Source: Diploscapter coronatus (Eukaryota; Nematoda; Chromadorea; Rhabditida; Rhabditidae). Taken from it: 64,000 bases of DNA. The stretch lies in NCBI GenBank assembly GCA_964036155.1, contig OZ038422.1, positions 9,261,201 through 9,325,200 on the forward strand, in the 5' to 3' direction. Each line of letters starts with the position of its first letter. Within the stretch, counting starts at the first letter, position 1. The notes under the pieces were generated by a model, which was given only the letters and a program-made list of their open reading frames with translations, ran no database searches and was not told where the DNA came from. Made by a program: the position numbers and the translations under genes. Below are positions 49,912 to 60,747 of this stretch, piece by piece.

Positions 49912-52164
49912 TTTGGAATTGATTTAACTAGAGTAGGTATTGACTAGAAAAAATGAGTGTTGGTTAGAATGATGTGATGATTAGCTTTTGCAGTTCACTT
50001 TTCAAGAGGGCGAGCGAGCATAAATAGGTTTTTTTCTTCGAAACGAAACAAAACAACGTTTGCGGAGGCTGGCAAAGACGATTCTGTTGACCGAAATGCT
50101 CAGGTTGAAAAGTAGGGAGGAACTCTCTTTGAAACCAATCGAATTTTGAAATGAGCAAAAATCGAGTTACTCTATTGTGAAGAGCAAGGAGAATGAAATT
50201 CTTTCCCATTTCATATCTATCGACTTATAAAATTATAGAAAATGTATGTATCAGGAAAAAAACGCATCGTTTTGATTAAATTCAATAGTGCAGAAGGATG
50301 ATGGACAGAAGTATCGCTTTATTATAATGGCAAATTAACTTACTCATTTTGAAAATCACGATTTATTAGTTAGAAAATCAGCTAGGATCAGGCAGAAATG
50401 GTTTAAACTTTGTGGATATCTCTGAGTTGAACACTTGAAAACGGGCTCTCTAATGAAGAGTGACTGGTAGAAGTTTGGAATGAGTGAGAGATGGGAAAAG
50501 TCGAGGAAATAGTGAGGGATATTTCGATGTAAAGATAGAAAGGTTTCGGATAAAAGATTAGCGGATGGATCTGTGCGAGTGGCGAATCGGGTCCCACGCA
50601 GATCTCGCGCGAGGTACGGACAAACATTCGTAGAGAAACAGAAATTTCGAGAAGCACACGGGAATGTGAGAGAAATGAGTCGCTCGCCACGGCTCTTCCC
50701 CGGTTTTGACAGTTTTAACCGATCGCATCCTCAGACGTTTTTTTTTTCTTATTTTCCGCGAAATCACTCCACTTTTTATCCGAAATTTCCCCATCTCTAA
50801 TTTCGAATCTCTTCAAATTTAATCAAACATACTTTGGGTAAAATATTTTTTGGTAAAATGATAGCGTGTAAGTAGTTTTTTTTATTATTTTTAGCCTGAT
50901 TAACTAATCGATCATTACAATATCAGCTATGAGAAGTAGATAGAGTGGATAGAGTGCATATTACAATTTTGTACATGACACATTATTTCTCGTGGAAATA
51001 AATTAGCGATTATGGATAGGAAAAATATCGATGAATCATGAATTTTATCACAATTTTCTTTAAAAATGAAAATAGAAATTTCTATCAGAATTTCTATAAA
51101 TTGTAATTCAATGATTCAGCGAATGTTATGAGGTGGATATAAGATAGGATTTTAGAAGGGATTATAAATATTCGATAAAATCTCGCTTCTTCGTTGATTT
51201 GTTGGTTATCCTCTTTGAGCTTCAAATCCGAACTCATCCCGCTTCTGAATGTGAATGAAGACGTTAATATCCGAGACGATTTCTGAAGTGCAATGGTTAA
51301 GAGGTGATTACGGGACATTTCGAGGAATGTGTGCAGTTATTTCTGAGATGATTTTTCATTGATTACACTGGCTCACAAAAGTTCGGACTAATGCATGATT
51401 TTTGGCTCTTCATATCGAGATTTTACAGCACTATTTTTCTTAAAATTCTATACATTTGTCGATGATATCGAATAAAAATTAACCTAAAAATTTCATCCGG
51501 TTTTAATTCATGAAACTCACAAATAATCCATTTTTAACTAACTATAATTCATTCTTCCAAACTTCTGTAACTCCTGTTTTTCAACTATTTGGCGAAATTC
51601 ATAATAATGCGTCCGAATAGTCAGAATTTATTTTCTTAATTTAGGATTACCATAATTTTATATTCGCCACACTGAACATAAAGGTGTTAGTTGACAAACA
51701 ACAAAACGCTAGAACTGAAATGTGCATTCTGTAACTGCTTACTGGTATTGTTCTTGGAAACCGCAAATTTCTTCTCTTTGATAATTTGCTTCTCCTTCTC
51801 CGTCTCTTCGATTATGAGATCCATACTTTCTACCTAAAAATTTCATTTGATTTGGAAGAATCGGTGAATTTTCTTACCCTCTCCAAAGGAGCTTTCGACT
51901 TCAATTTGTATTTTCTGACGAGGGATCGCCAAGCCTTTTCGACTTCGTCCGAGAAACCCACTATAGGCTTATGACCGCTAACTAAAATTTGAAGATTGAG
52001 ATTTATGGAAATTATAGCCTAAATTTTTGCGTTCTTTTCTCAAAGCACCTTTACCTCAAAATGAATAAACTTTTCAATAATTCAGGAAGAATATTCTTAC
52101 CACTAGCTACTGTGCAGGAAATAGTGACGGTCTGGGGCTCGCGGACGGTTCGCTTGATTTGCAT
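49115..52164 (-). CDS. Costars/ABRA-type actin-regulatory protein, long form
   Basis: The C-terminus is a Costars domain, as in ABRA (STARS) and ABRACL, which bind actin or promote actin dynamics and SRF signalling. Key stretches are EMLYLCEVIQEYGRR, FGRLFNIYQFISDKVVGILL and DFEGEMLFQRRDD. Exons for the long form: 52101-52164, 51878-51981, 51743-51833, 49698-49865, 49448-49581, 49115-49288; phases agree and give 244 aa. The N-terminal part contains FSDEVEKAWRSLVRKYKL and a charged helix (EETEKEKQIIKEKK). An acceptor lies directly before the first ATG, so a 5' UTR exon probably lies upstream. A shorter form can start inside the intron at 49911 (listed separately). The protein ends in an acidic tail (EEEDKDD). 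The family call is secure for the C-terminus. The joining of the two halves rests on splice phase. Confidence 0.82.
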
Positions 52165-54597
52165 CTGCAAATGATAAACTTGTAAAAGAATAAGACTACC
52201 TAACATTTTACAACGCCTATTTCTATAGAACACCCAATCACCATACGCGCACCTTCCTTACTTTCTGATTTGGGCCTAACGAAACGATTCAGAACTAATT
52301 ACTTTACTTCCTGCTCTCTCATCTTTCATGACTCTCTGTATTTTGGCATAACTCTAAAACTCTGAATAGTATAAACAGGGGACGGTTCTTACAATAAATC
52401 GAAACAGCAGAACAGGGAATGTGCACGCACGCTTTCTGTTAACTTAATCTACTATTTCTAATCGTGGATCGGGATTATTCAAGTTATTGTGTCATAATTA
52501 TCTGTGATAATAAATCTATACTAAAGCCCCTGTCTCACTAGATTCGCCAACTAAAATTTTTTTTTTATTAATTTTAGTCAACCTAGAGATGAGGATAAAG
52601 ATGGTTATTGATATTGTATTATTTCCTTTCTCTACATCTTACAACTGATTTGGAGAAATGACATTAATGAGAAGTAAATGGAAAATCCTAACACTCAAAA
52701 TTAGAATACGATGTTTCATAGAAGAAAGAACGGGAAAAAGCGGGAAGATCAAATTCGTGAATCGAAAATGTTGTGGCTACATTCTCGGGGCAAATGCCGA
52801 TTGCAGAATGTAACTATGTGCCTTGCGCTATGCGCGAACGAGATGAGCTGTGTAACATCTGAATAGGCAGATCGGCTGACAAGAAGGAAAAAGGTAAATG
52901 AAGAGATCCGAGGGATTCAGAGAAACGCAATGGCAATCGAATGATTATCAGTGAAATGCATAGGTAGAGGATAGTAAAGAAAAACGCTCATGAATCCATC
53001 CGAATATTGCAAGAATTTCCAAGAAAACTCGCGAAAAAGTCAGCTTTTGAATTGGATATGGGCTGAAAAGAAAAATATGAGTGTTACATAAATTTCTATA
53101 TCATAGTTCAAGATTAACGGGATCAATCGATATCAAGATCGTAATGGCTTCTTGAATTTTGTGTGAATGTTGAAAGCGACATTGTTTACTTTTGAAAGAT
53201 CTACAAAAGCTGCAAAACCTGTGGGAAACTATCGAAAAACATAGTAAATAATGATTCATACTGTGTGAATATGCCTAAATTATGTCGAAATGAATAGTAG
53301 TCTACAATATGTGTATAACTCATATGTTGGAAACTTATTGTAATAAAGTCATTCAAGGCGGGAAACGAGTGGAATACTCCAGATGTGAGAAATTGCACTA
53401 TGGTGTTACACCAATCATATCGGCGAAAGTACATTTGCATGAAGGTTTAGATCTTCACAGGAAAGCAATACGATTCAAAAATTTCATTTTCCTTACTTTG
53501 AGCCAAATTTCTTCAATTTTTGCTGCATATAAACAGTTGATATTTTTTAACAAATTTCTGTTAATATTTCAAATTCATATCTATAATTTATTTACAGAAA
53601 ATATAATTCTTACCTCATCCATGAAGAGTGGAAATAGTAAAATGTCCATAGTGTCATCCATTTTTAGACAACTTGCAGAATCTTTGCAAGTTTTAGTCGA
53701 AAAAAATGAGCAAAGTAAAAACAAGTAGTAGGAAGAAATTACATGATATAAAATGATGCAGTGCGATTCTATGATTCCAGAGAAAAATGTGTTCTACGTA
53801 TGTTGCTCGCGTGATAAATATTAACCGAGTGGCGTACTGCAGGCAGCGTTTGACTCGCTTCGAAGTATTTCAACAAGATTGATGGATGTCGAGAAAGCAT
53901 CAGACCATCGATTTTCAAGCAAAGTTCACTCCTCAAGCCTAATCAATCCTGGCAGTTGCTAACTTCACGACAGGGTACAAACGTTCATGAGAGTATATTA
54001 GAAAAACGTTTGAAATTTTTATCCAGAGAAGGAAAACTCTTCAAATTACCTCTACTATATAATTCTGTAGTCACCGTTTTTTTTTTCAATTTTCATGCCA
54101 ATTATACAAATCAGCTATGGAGATTTCAAAAATGATCGAAATTAGCATAAAATCAATTTTGACAGTTTTTCACCCAAAATTCGAATCTTAATCTTAATCG
54201 AAAATCAAAAACTAAAACTACGATTGTGCCCCTCTACAAGGGCTTCAAAAGTATGCATAACATGCCGGGGTAAAAATGCACTCATGAAACGTGTAATCAA
54301 ACTGAGTGCGGAGTATCAATAATAGCTGTTCGCAAGAAATCGATTAACTATTGCTGCTATATATTTTGAAATTCATTAATGGAGTAAAATTACTATAAAA
54401 TAAATATTGGATTTGATTGCAGAATTTTTGAAGTAAAATATTTTAGAGAATATTTATTTCAATTACAACAATTTTTCCTCGTCACTTTTGGATGTCTTCG
54501 AAAGTTTCTGTATCATGCGCATTGAATAATTATTAATTCAAGATTTTTATTGAATCAAACTCTATATGAAGTCTGAGATTGTTATAATCGTTTTATG
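52165..54597. other. Gap between Costars and F-box/Kelch genes
   Basis: This should contain the promoter and possible 5' UTR exon of the Costars gene and the 3' UTR of the F-box/Kelch gene. A plus-strand frame of 139 codons at 53309-53728 ends in a charged stretch (SSIFRQLAESLQVLVEKNEQ). An acceptor-like TTATTTACAG sits inside it, but no partner exon or domain was found, so it is left unannotated. No RNA gene was seen. Confidence 0.35.
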
Positions 54598-55852
54598 TTA
54601 TGTTAATTTTTCGACTTCTCGCCATCTATTCGTTTGTGGATCGTATTCCTCGATTGAATTGCAGAAATTTCCTTGTAAAAATCTGTGAAATCCAAGTTAA
54701 CAAATATTCCGTATAAAGATATGCAAAAGCTTAGCTCACCCTCCAATTGCAAACAATTTTCCATTCGCAGCAACAAGCGAATGATCGGATCTTGCATGAT
54801 TCATATTTGTGATTCTAGAAATTCGATTACCAACTGGAGCTGAGGGGTCGAAGCACAAGCAGGAATTGAATTCGCCATTCCAACTAAATATATAATGATA
54901 CATTATTTATCATACAAAATTAACGACCCTGATCCTCCAGTTATGTAAATTCTTCCATTTAACGATGCAACTCCGAAATAACCCCGTTCTTCTGGAAACT
55001 CTCCAATTTCAATCCATTCCCGTTCATCGTCTGATAATAGAAATATCTTTCTACTTCTATAACCATCAATAACTGAATATCCATAATTACAATAATGAAT
55101 ATGCTATAATGTGACCGTATAAAATTCCATCGCATGTTATTGTTTGAGCATATGTAATTGGAAAAGGAAAAGCAGGTCCTGTTTGCCATATTCCATCTAT
55201 TAACACCTGAATAAACTATTTCATGGACTTTCATTCGATCTTCTTACATCAACTCGATTTGTATCGTTCTTTGTTCCAGGAATGCATCCACCCAAATAAT
55301 ACAATTTGTCTTTGAAATAAGCCACAGATGCACATCCACGCCATTCAGAGGGATCTGGTCCTGCAAAGAATGCAATAGAATTAAACCAATCTATTGGCTT
55401 TTGTAATGTTACCTCTAGTGATTTGTCGAGTATTCAGGTCAAAAATTTCAAAGAGCTCTTTTTTACTGTCCAATGCAAAAATCTAAAATTTACAAAATTG
55501 ACAATGCCAAATAAAATAATCTACTTTATCTTTTGTAGTTGCTACTTCGTATGACCATAAATCACTGGTAAATTTCGCAATCTGCTCAACAGAATTAGTA
55601 TGCGAATCAAACAGACAAATTCTCCCTTCTTTAACATCGCCGTTTTCATGATACACTAAATACTATAATTTTCGCTCATGCAAGAAATATTTTCCTACGA
55701 TGGAATAAAGTTTTCCTCTCGAGCGCTTTCGGCAGGTATTTCTTGATTATTTGCATTATTCGCTTGTTGGTCCAGGCCAATTGTCCCACATCTTTGAATT
55801 CGGGATATTCGCAGATCAACAATATAATTTCGACTGGTAAATTGGCTAACAT
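54598..55852 (-). CDS. F-box/Kelch-repeat protein
   Basis: F-box proteins with Kelch propellers are substrate receptors for SCF (Skp1-cullin-F-box) ubiquitin ligases. The start chosen is ATG at 55852, giving MLANLPVEIILLICEYPEF, an F-box-like opening (LP.EI...I), followed by QLAWTNKRIMQII. The following exons encode Kelch-type blades: LYYLGGCIPG, WRGCASVAYFKDK, RIYITGGSG, RSDHSLVAANGKLFAIGG and YDPQTNRWREV, which is the typical GG....Y.......W spacing. The end is EVEKLT at 54598. About eight short exons are separated by introns of 40-60 bases ending in TTAG/CAG. The protein is about 300 aa, so some blades may be degenerate or the N-terminus longer; a possible upstream exon on the minus strand near 56060-56119 could not be joined in phase. 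Family is clear; substrate unknown. Confidence 0.72.
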
Positions 55853-57460
55853 CTTTGTTAAATCCTTGTTAAGAGATCTAAACAATCACCATAGTATTAC
55901 TTCAAAATGGAAATAGTAAAAGAGTATTGATTGAATGGGAAAGTCTGCAATTAATGATTTAGAAGTGAAGTAACTTTGTTTAGGCGACATATCAAGTTGA
56001 GATTCTGTATCGGAAATATACAGATTGTAGCTAAAAATAAGTGAAAAAGAAAAAGAAAAATTACCATTAATGGAAGATGAGAATTGAGAACCGGACGAAT
56101 ATGATAAAGAATTTAACAAGTGATATTTGGGTCACTTACTCGCTATTTTCTGTATCTTTTCATGTACTATTTCTCTCTTCATTGATTATGCATAGAGGCC
56201 GTCTCCCTTTTGAGGGAGAGACAGAACGCATGAAATTTTCCGCTTCAGTTATCGTTAATTAGTTGATAGTTTCATGAAATCAAGACACCAATTAGGGTAA
56301 TAAAATGCGCCCGAAATGATGGTGTCGTTGGTTTTTCGAAAAAGGCCTTCTGAAGGCATGAACGACGTCGAAACTCGAATGATCATAGCTTTTGATAGGA
56401 TGGACCGTTTTTGAAAATCTAAAAAGTTTTGAGTTATTCACGACCTCGGCCATCACACTGATATCAAATTTACCCAATTCAACCTGTTATGGAAAACCAT
56501 TTGGCCTCTCTATTTCCAGATGAGATGAGGTTGTGTTTGATAATGATGAAATTCCAAAGAGAATCGCTTAGGATGGAAAATGGCTTGACAAAATGACCGC
56601 ATACAACCCGACTGAAAGAATGAGCCCAGAGAATATCAAGGCTACTGCGAGGAGGAGGACGGAATCTTGAACTATCCTATGTTCATAGAAATGTATATTG
56701 TCAAAAAATTCATAACTTTTCGAAAATCAAACCAAATCGAAAATCTTTTCGGGATATAGCAGATTAAGAGTAATACTTCATTTTTGCTTCCTAGAGTACC
56801 GTGCTACCACTTTATCATTGTACCATATGGGTCCATGGTATGCCACCCAAATGATGTTCGAAGGGTATGCTATAAAAATGGATGTCAATCGACTCGAAAT
56901 TGGTTGGAGAGTAATATTCTTGTATCATTTTCTTAAAAATTGACATTCAATTTTGGTTTTTGAGGTACCATTCCCATACCATAATAGATAGCCCCGAGGT
57001 GTCTTCGCAAAAATTACTCAGCTTTTTATTGCGCGTAGCTGCATCATTTCAAAATAGAATAGGGTTTGGTAGGGGAAGATTCTTGTTTTATACTATATCA
57101 TATGAAAAGACTGCAAATACTTTTCCTGGATTGCTAGTTTTCGAAATGACAACATGAAAAGATACATTAATTTTGTTTTGCAAATTTGCGAAGAACTATA
57201 AAAACAATTATTTATCATTCATAGCATCAATAAGAAAGATGGGTATTGTTTTTCTGAATTATTCACTTGTTTAGTTTTGTTAATATCAGTGGAATTGTTT
57301 GCTCTATTTGCTATGCATAATCAAACCAATGCGTGTATAAATTTTAATGCCTGATTTTGTTGCAATTATATAACCATCTGTCTATTAATAAATTATTTAT
57401 TTACGCAATAAATTAAATTAAACGAGGAAGTTATGGCAAGCTTGAGAATACCCGATCAGA
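55853..57460. other. Intergenic, no supported gene
   Basis: Upstream region of the F-box/Kelch gene and 3' flank of the Gly/His-rich gene. Short open frames (55886-56119, 56077-56262, 56292-56477, 56960-57157) have no signal peptide, domain or consistent splice partners. AT-rich, without recognisable RNA genes. Confidence 0.4.
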
Positions 57461-58335
57461 TTAATAGTATCCATATCCGTCATCATGCCCATGTCCTCCA
57501 TGTCCATGGCCTCCTCCTCCATGTCCGTGCCCGTAGTCGTCATGACCATGTCCTCCGTGCCCATGGCCATGGCCTCCGTGCCCATGACCATGTCCTCCGT
57601 GCCCATGACCATGTCCTCCGTGCCCATGACCATGTCCTCCGTGTCCGTAGTCGTCATGACCATGTCCTCCATGTCCGTAATCGTCGTGACCGCCGCCTCC
57701 ATAATAGCCTTTTCCATAATAGGGCTTTGAGTAGTACCTGTAAATGGTCAGATTTCGAATATCCCATTACATGTCGCTACAAACTCGCATTTCCATCATA
57801 GCATCTTTCCTATGCAAATCTAACCATTCACTTACCCGTAGTAACCCCCTTTTTTGTAATATTTGCCTCCATGCCCATAGTAGGAGTTCTTCTGAAAAAT
57901 ACAGTCATTATATTTGAATTATAACGGCTAAATTTAACTTTGATTCTAAGATTTCGCTACTCATCTCAAATGGTATGACATGCAATTCAATTTCGTTATT
58001 TTTCATTTCAAGAGTATGTTTCGAATGTGCGTGCACTAATAGAGCATGAAAAATAGATAATTAGAGCATCGAAATATTTCCAATTAGATAACTATTCATT
58101 TTTGAGACTAATTACAATATCCATCACATGGCATTTTAGCATCAGAGTTAACTTTAATCCGCAACTCTTGACCTTACCTTGTAATATTTCTTATGGTAGT
58201 AGTCCTTCTGCAATTAGATAATTTATATAGTTAATTTAGTCCTAAAACAAGTCTTACATAATAGTATCCGCCAGCCTCGACGTACAGAATTACCATGGCG
58301 AGGAAGAGAGCGATTAGAAGAATCCATTTGTTCAT
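57461..58335 (-). CDS. Secreted Gly/His/Tyr-rich repeat protein
   Basis: Four exons (58258-58335, 58178-58207, 57836-57891, 57461-57737) join to 146 aa. Exon 1 is a signal peptide (MNKWILLIALFLAMVILYVEA). The mature protein is first Tyr/Lys-rich (GGYYYKDYYHKKYYK). It continues as tandem Gly-His units built from GGHGHGH with interspersed DDYGH, ending DDGYGYY. There are no cysteines. His-rich Gly repeats of this kind can bind zinc or copper ions, or form cuticle or silk-like material. Nematodes also have Gly/Tyr-rich antimicrobial peptides induced by infection. The sequence does not decide between these. The 15-18 base units are almost identical, suggesting recent slippage or unequal exchange. 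A TATA box lies about 75 bases upstream of the start, fitting a strongly or inducibly expressed gene. Confidence 0.85.
57530..57640. repeat. Tandem repeat coding for Gly-His units
   Basis: On the plus strand, units of the form CCATGACCATGTCCTCCGTG repeat about five times almost exactly, with a few third-position changes. They are the reverse complement of the GGHGHGH coding repeat of the secreted protein. The repeat also generates long meaningless open frames on the plus strand. Confidence 0.85.
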
Positions 58336-58973
58336 TTCTAGACTTCAAAAGAAGAAGCTGGAACTGAACGATGGCCGAGTTCGTTGGTTGTCCGAACTCT
58401 GGCTGACCTTATATAGCAGAGTCACATTTCCGGAAGCGTGCCTCGAGCCAAAAATAGGCTCGCTAATGTAATTTCGATTCGAGCCATCCATAAATAGGAG
58501 TGTGATCGATTCCTTCTCCAGAAAATCGAAAGACAGCGAAAAACAGCGAGGAATTGCCTTGAAGGTCGAGGACATCGTTGGGAAAAAGCGGTCGGGAATC
58601 AGGTTAGTGTGGCATTGGCATTGAAATAAGGACATTATTGGCATAAGGAATGTAGGTCAGGTCACAACACATCAAGAGCGTTCTCGGCATGAAGTGGAAC
58701 ACTTTTGCAATTGCCCGGCCTTTGTTCGGGTTATTCAAAGAATGCGTCTTAATATGAAATTGGATGCATGCGTCAGAATATCTTTGACTTATCATTATGG
58801 TCTTTAGCGGAAGAATGCAAGTCATCTCACAATCAATGCGGCATAATGTTAGTCATGATTTGAAATACAAAACAAGCATTTTTCGATTATGGCATTACTG
58901 ATGTTGGAATGCTCGGCCAAATACATTGATTCTTGTCAAAATTCTCAAAGAATATTCAATTTTAAGTGTGGCA
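58336..58973. promoter_or_regulatory. Divergent promoter region of Gly/His-rich gene and kinase
   Basis: These 638 bases lie between the minus-strand secreted repeat-protein gene and the plus-strand kinase gene. They contain the TATA box listed above. Open frames on the minus strand (58345-58644 and 58604-58825) show no domain. The kinase-side promoter has no obvious motif. Confidence 0.45.
58407..58416 (-). promoter_or_regulatory. TATA box of the Gly/His-rich gene
   Basis: CTATATAAGG on the minus strand lies about 75 bases upstream of the start codon at 58335. The position fits a TATA element followed by a short 5' UTR. Most other genes in the window show no such box. Confidence 0.6.
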
Positions 58974-60143
58974 ATGGGAGCCGGCAGTTCTTTAGCAAGT
59001 CCGAGTGGCGACTACGAAATCCCCAAAAAACTTGGAAGTCGAGCGGGAGTCGCTAATTCTTTAACAAGTCCGAGAGGCAAGTACGAAATCATCAAAAACC
59101 TTGGAAGTGGAGCGTTTGGCGACGTATACCTAGCCAATTACAAAGCCAATGGAACATCGGAATCTGTGCAAGTTGCTGTGAAAGAGATCGCTCGAATTAA
59201 TGATGAAAGAGAGAAAGCAAAAAGAGAAGGCGAGCTACTCAAGAAGATATCGGAATCGACTACGAGCGAGCATATCGTCAAATACATCGACGCCTTCGAA
59301 GGAGAGGTGCGCTTATTTCAACGTAAATAAGAATCAGTTACTAATTCTGATCTAGACGGCTTGTTGTAAAATACCCCACTAAATTCAATAGATGAAAAGA
59401 CGCTCAGGATTCCCACTTATGTTACTGGGCGTCTTTTACAACAAGCCGATCTAGATATTCTTACGGAACTTTTAGCTTTTCAACGAAGAAAGAGAGATTT
59501 GTAGACTGGTAAATTGTACATTTCGATGCAATACTGCTCACGTGGGGATCTGGCTGGTCAAATCGAGCAGAAAATTAGTGCGCAAAAGAGTTTCGACATG
59601 AAAGTTATCTACAACTACATCTATCAGATCGCAGACGGCATTGACGAACTTCACACCAAACACAACATTGTGCACCGGGATCTGAAGCCCGATAACGTTC
59701 TGGTTGCTTACGAAAATGGCAAGGAGGTCCTGAAGATTTCGGACTTCGGGCTAGCCAAAGTGATCAACTACCAAACCGCTATGTCGAATTATCCAAAATG
59801 GTATGGGACGCCATTCTATTGGGCTCCAGAGCAGGACGCAGGAAACCCGTGCCGATTCCCGGTCGATATCTGGGCAATTGGAATAATCTTCTACGAGCTA
59901 TGCATTGCACCGAAGAGCATGGAGGACGATATCGATGATATTCGCAACAAAATCAACAAAGGTCAACAACTCGTTTTACCCCAAAGATTCCCGAGAGAGG
60001 TAGCCACCAAATTTGAACATTTGATAATTCAATATTTTACATTTCAGGACGTTCAATGGCTGAACCAAATGGTCACGAAAAACCCCGATAATCGAATGTC
60101 ATCAGGCACTGTCTATGGCACAGCTAGGGGAAAGCCCTTCTAG
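58974..60143 (+). CDS. Small Ser/Thr protein kinase, possibly myristoylated
   Basis: Three exons (58974-59306, 59505-59999, 60048-60143) give 307 aa, little more than a kinase domain. Key residues are all present: Gly loop GSGAFG (44-49), ATP-site Lys in VAVKEI (K70), HRDLKPDN (168-175), DFG (191-193) and APE (218-220), so it should be active. The closest look is to NEK/ULK-like or other small Ser/Thr kinases (IVHRDLKPDNVL, FYWAPEQDAG); the exact family is not resolved. The start MGAGSS fits an N-myristoylation signal (Gly2, Ser6). The first 45 residues contain two copies of a block (SLASPSGDYEIPKKLGS then SLTSPRGKYEIIKNLGS). A longer frame opens upstream only with TTG. The last intron is 48 bases with no stop, so its retention would add 16 residues. 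The C-terminal lobe ends early at GKPF. Confidence 0.82.
58983..59115 (+). repeat. Direct duplication at kinase N-terminus
   Basis: A roughly 66-base unit occurs twice in tandem. The first copy begins near AGTTCTTTAGCAAGTCCGAG (about 58985). The second begins near AATTCTTTAACAAGTCCGAG (about 59053). Copies stay in frame. Only the second carries an intact Gly-rich loop; the first ends LGSRAGV. Confidence 0.8.
59349..59456. repeat. Fold-back element in kinase intron
   Basis: GATCTAGACGGCTTGTTGTAAAA at 59349-59371 is matched by the reverse complement at 59434-59456 with one change. Inside, AAAAGACGCTCAG pairs with CTGGGCGTCTTTT, giving a nested stem that overlaps the outer arm. The element is about 108 bases and fills half of the first kinase intron. 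It may be a miniature transposon or an RNA structure. Confidence 0.7.
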
Positions 60144-60747
60144 AGTGAGTCGATTTATTTTTGACGTTCAATGAAGAATCTACAATGATCAAATCTTTAT
60201 AACCTTTCAGGATAATATCATTAAAAAAATACATTGATTTCGAATTTTATACCTCTTACTTCCTATCTGATGCGGTTTCGTTTTGTTCGTATACGTGATT
60301 TGTCTCTATTCTAAATAAAGAATTTCTTTCCGGCGAATAAAGGATAATTTTCTAATGATAAATTTAAAAATTATTTTATGAATAAAGAGATATTATTTTA
60401 ACACCATATTTTGTGGGTTCTTTGTTTCTATGATATGAATAAAATTAATTAGGATTCACAATAGTTTCGTTATCATTAAATAAAAGCATTCAAAGTTCCC
60501 ACTTGGTATAGATAAGAGAATATTGATCAAAACGTTTGACTTATTCCGAATATAATTGAAAATTTTTCCTTCTGCTCAATATTTGGATATATTAATGCTT
60601 CAATTATTACATTATTATTCGTTCGATTACAAGCTTTTACGCATATCTTTTAGACAAATACTCAAATTCATGTTTCAATAAATTTATGGAAAATCTTGCA
60701 ACCATTTCGATTATTATATAAATCTTTAGCGTATTTAACATTTATTG
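60144..60747. other. Spacer between kinase and Hsp70-like genes
   Basis: About 600 AT-rich bases with the kinase 3' UTR (AATAAA-type signals near 60313-60318 and 60382) and the promoter of the Hsp70-like gene. No clear heat-shock element array was recognised. Confidence 0.45.

Noticed and set aside
53309..53728. 139-codon plus-strand frame
   Set aside because: No recognisable domain and no splice partners; mixed composition suggests chance in AT-rich DNA, though it cannot be fully excluded.
57433..57801. 122- and 81-codon open frames on the plus strand
   Set aside because: They are the antisense of the Gly-His coding repeat, which lacks stops on the other strand because of its base pattern.
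58926..58973. Kinase start 48 bases further upstream
   Set aside because: That frame opens with TTG and has no ATG; the ATG at 58974 gives a sensible myristoylation-type start.
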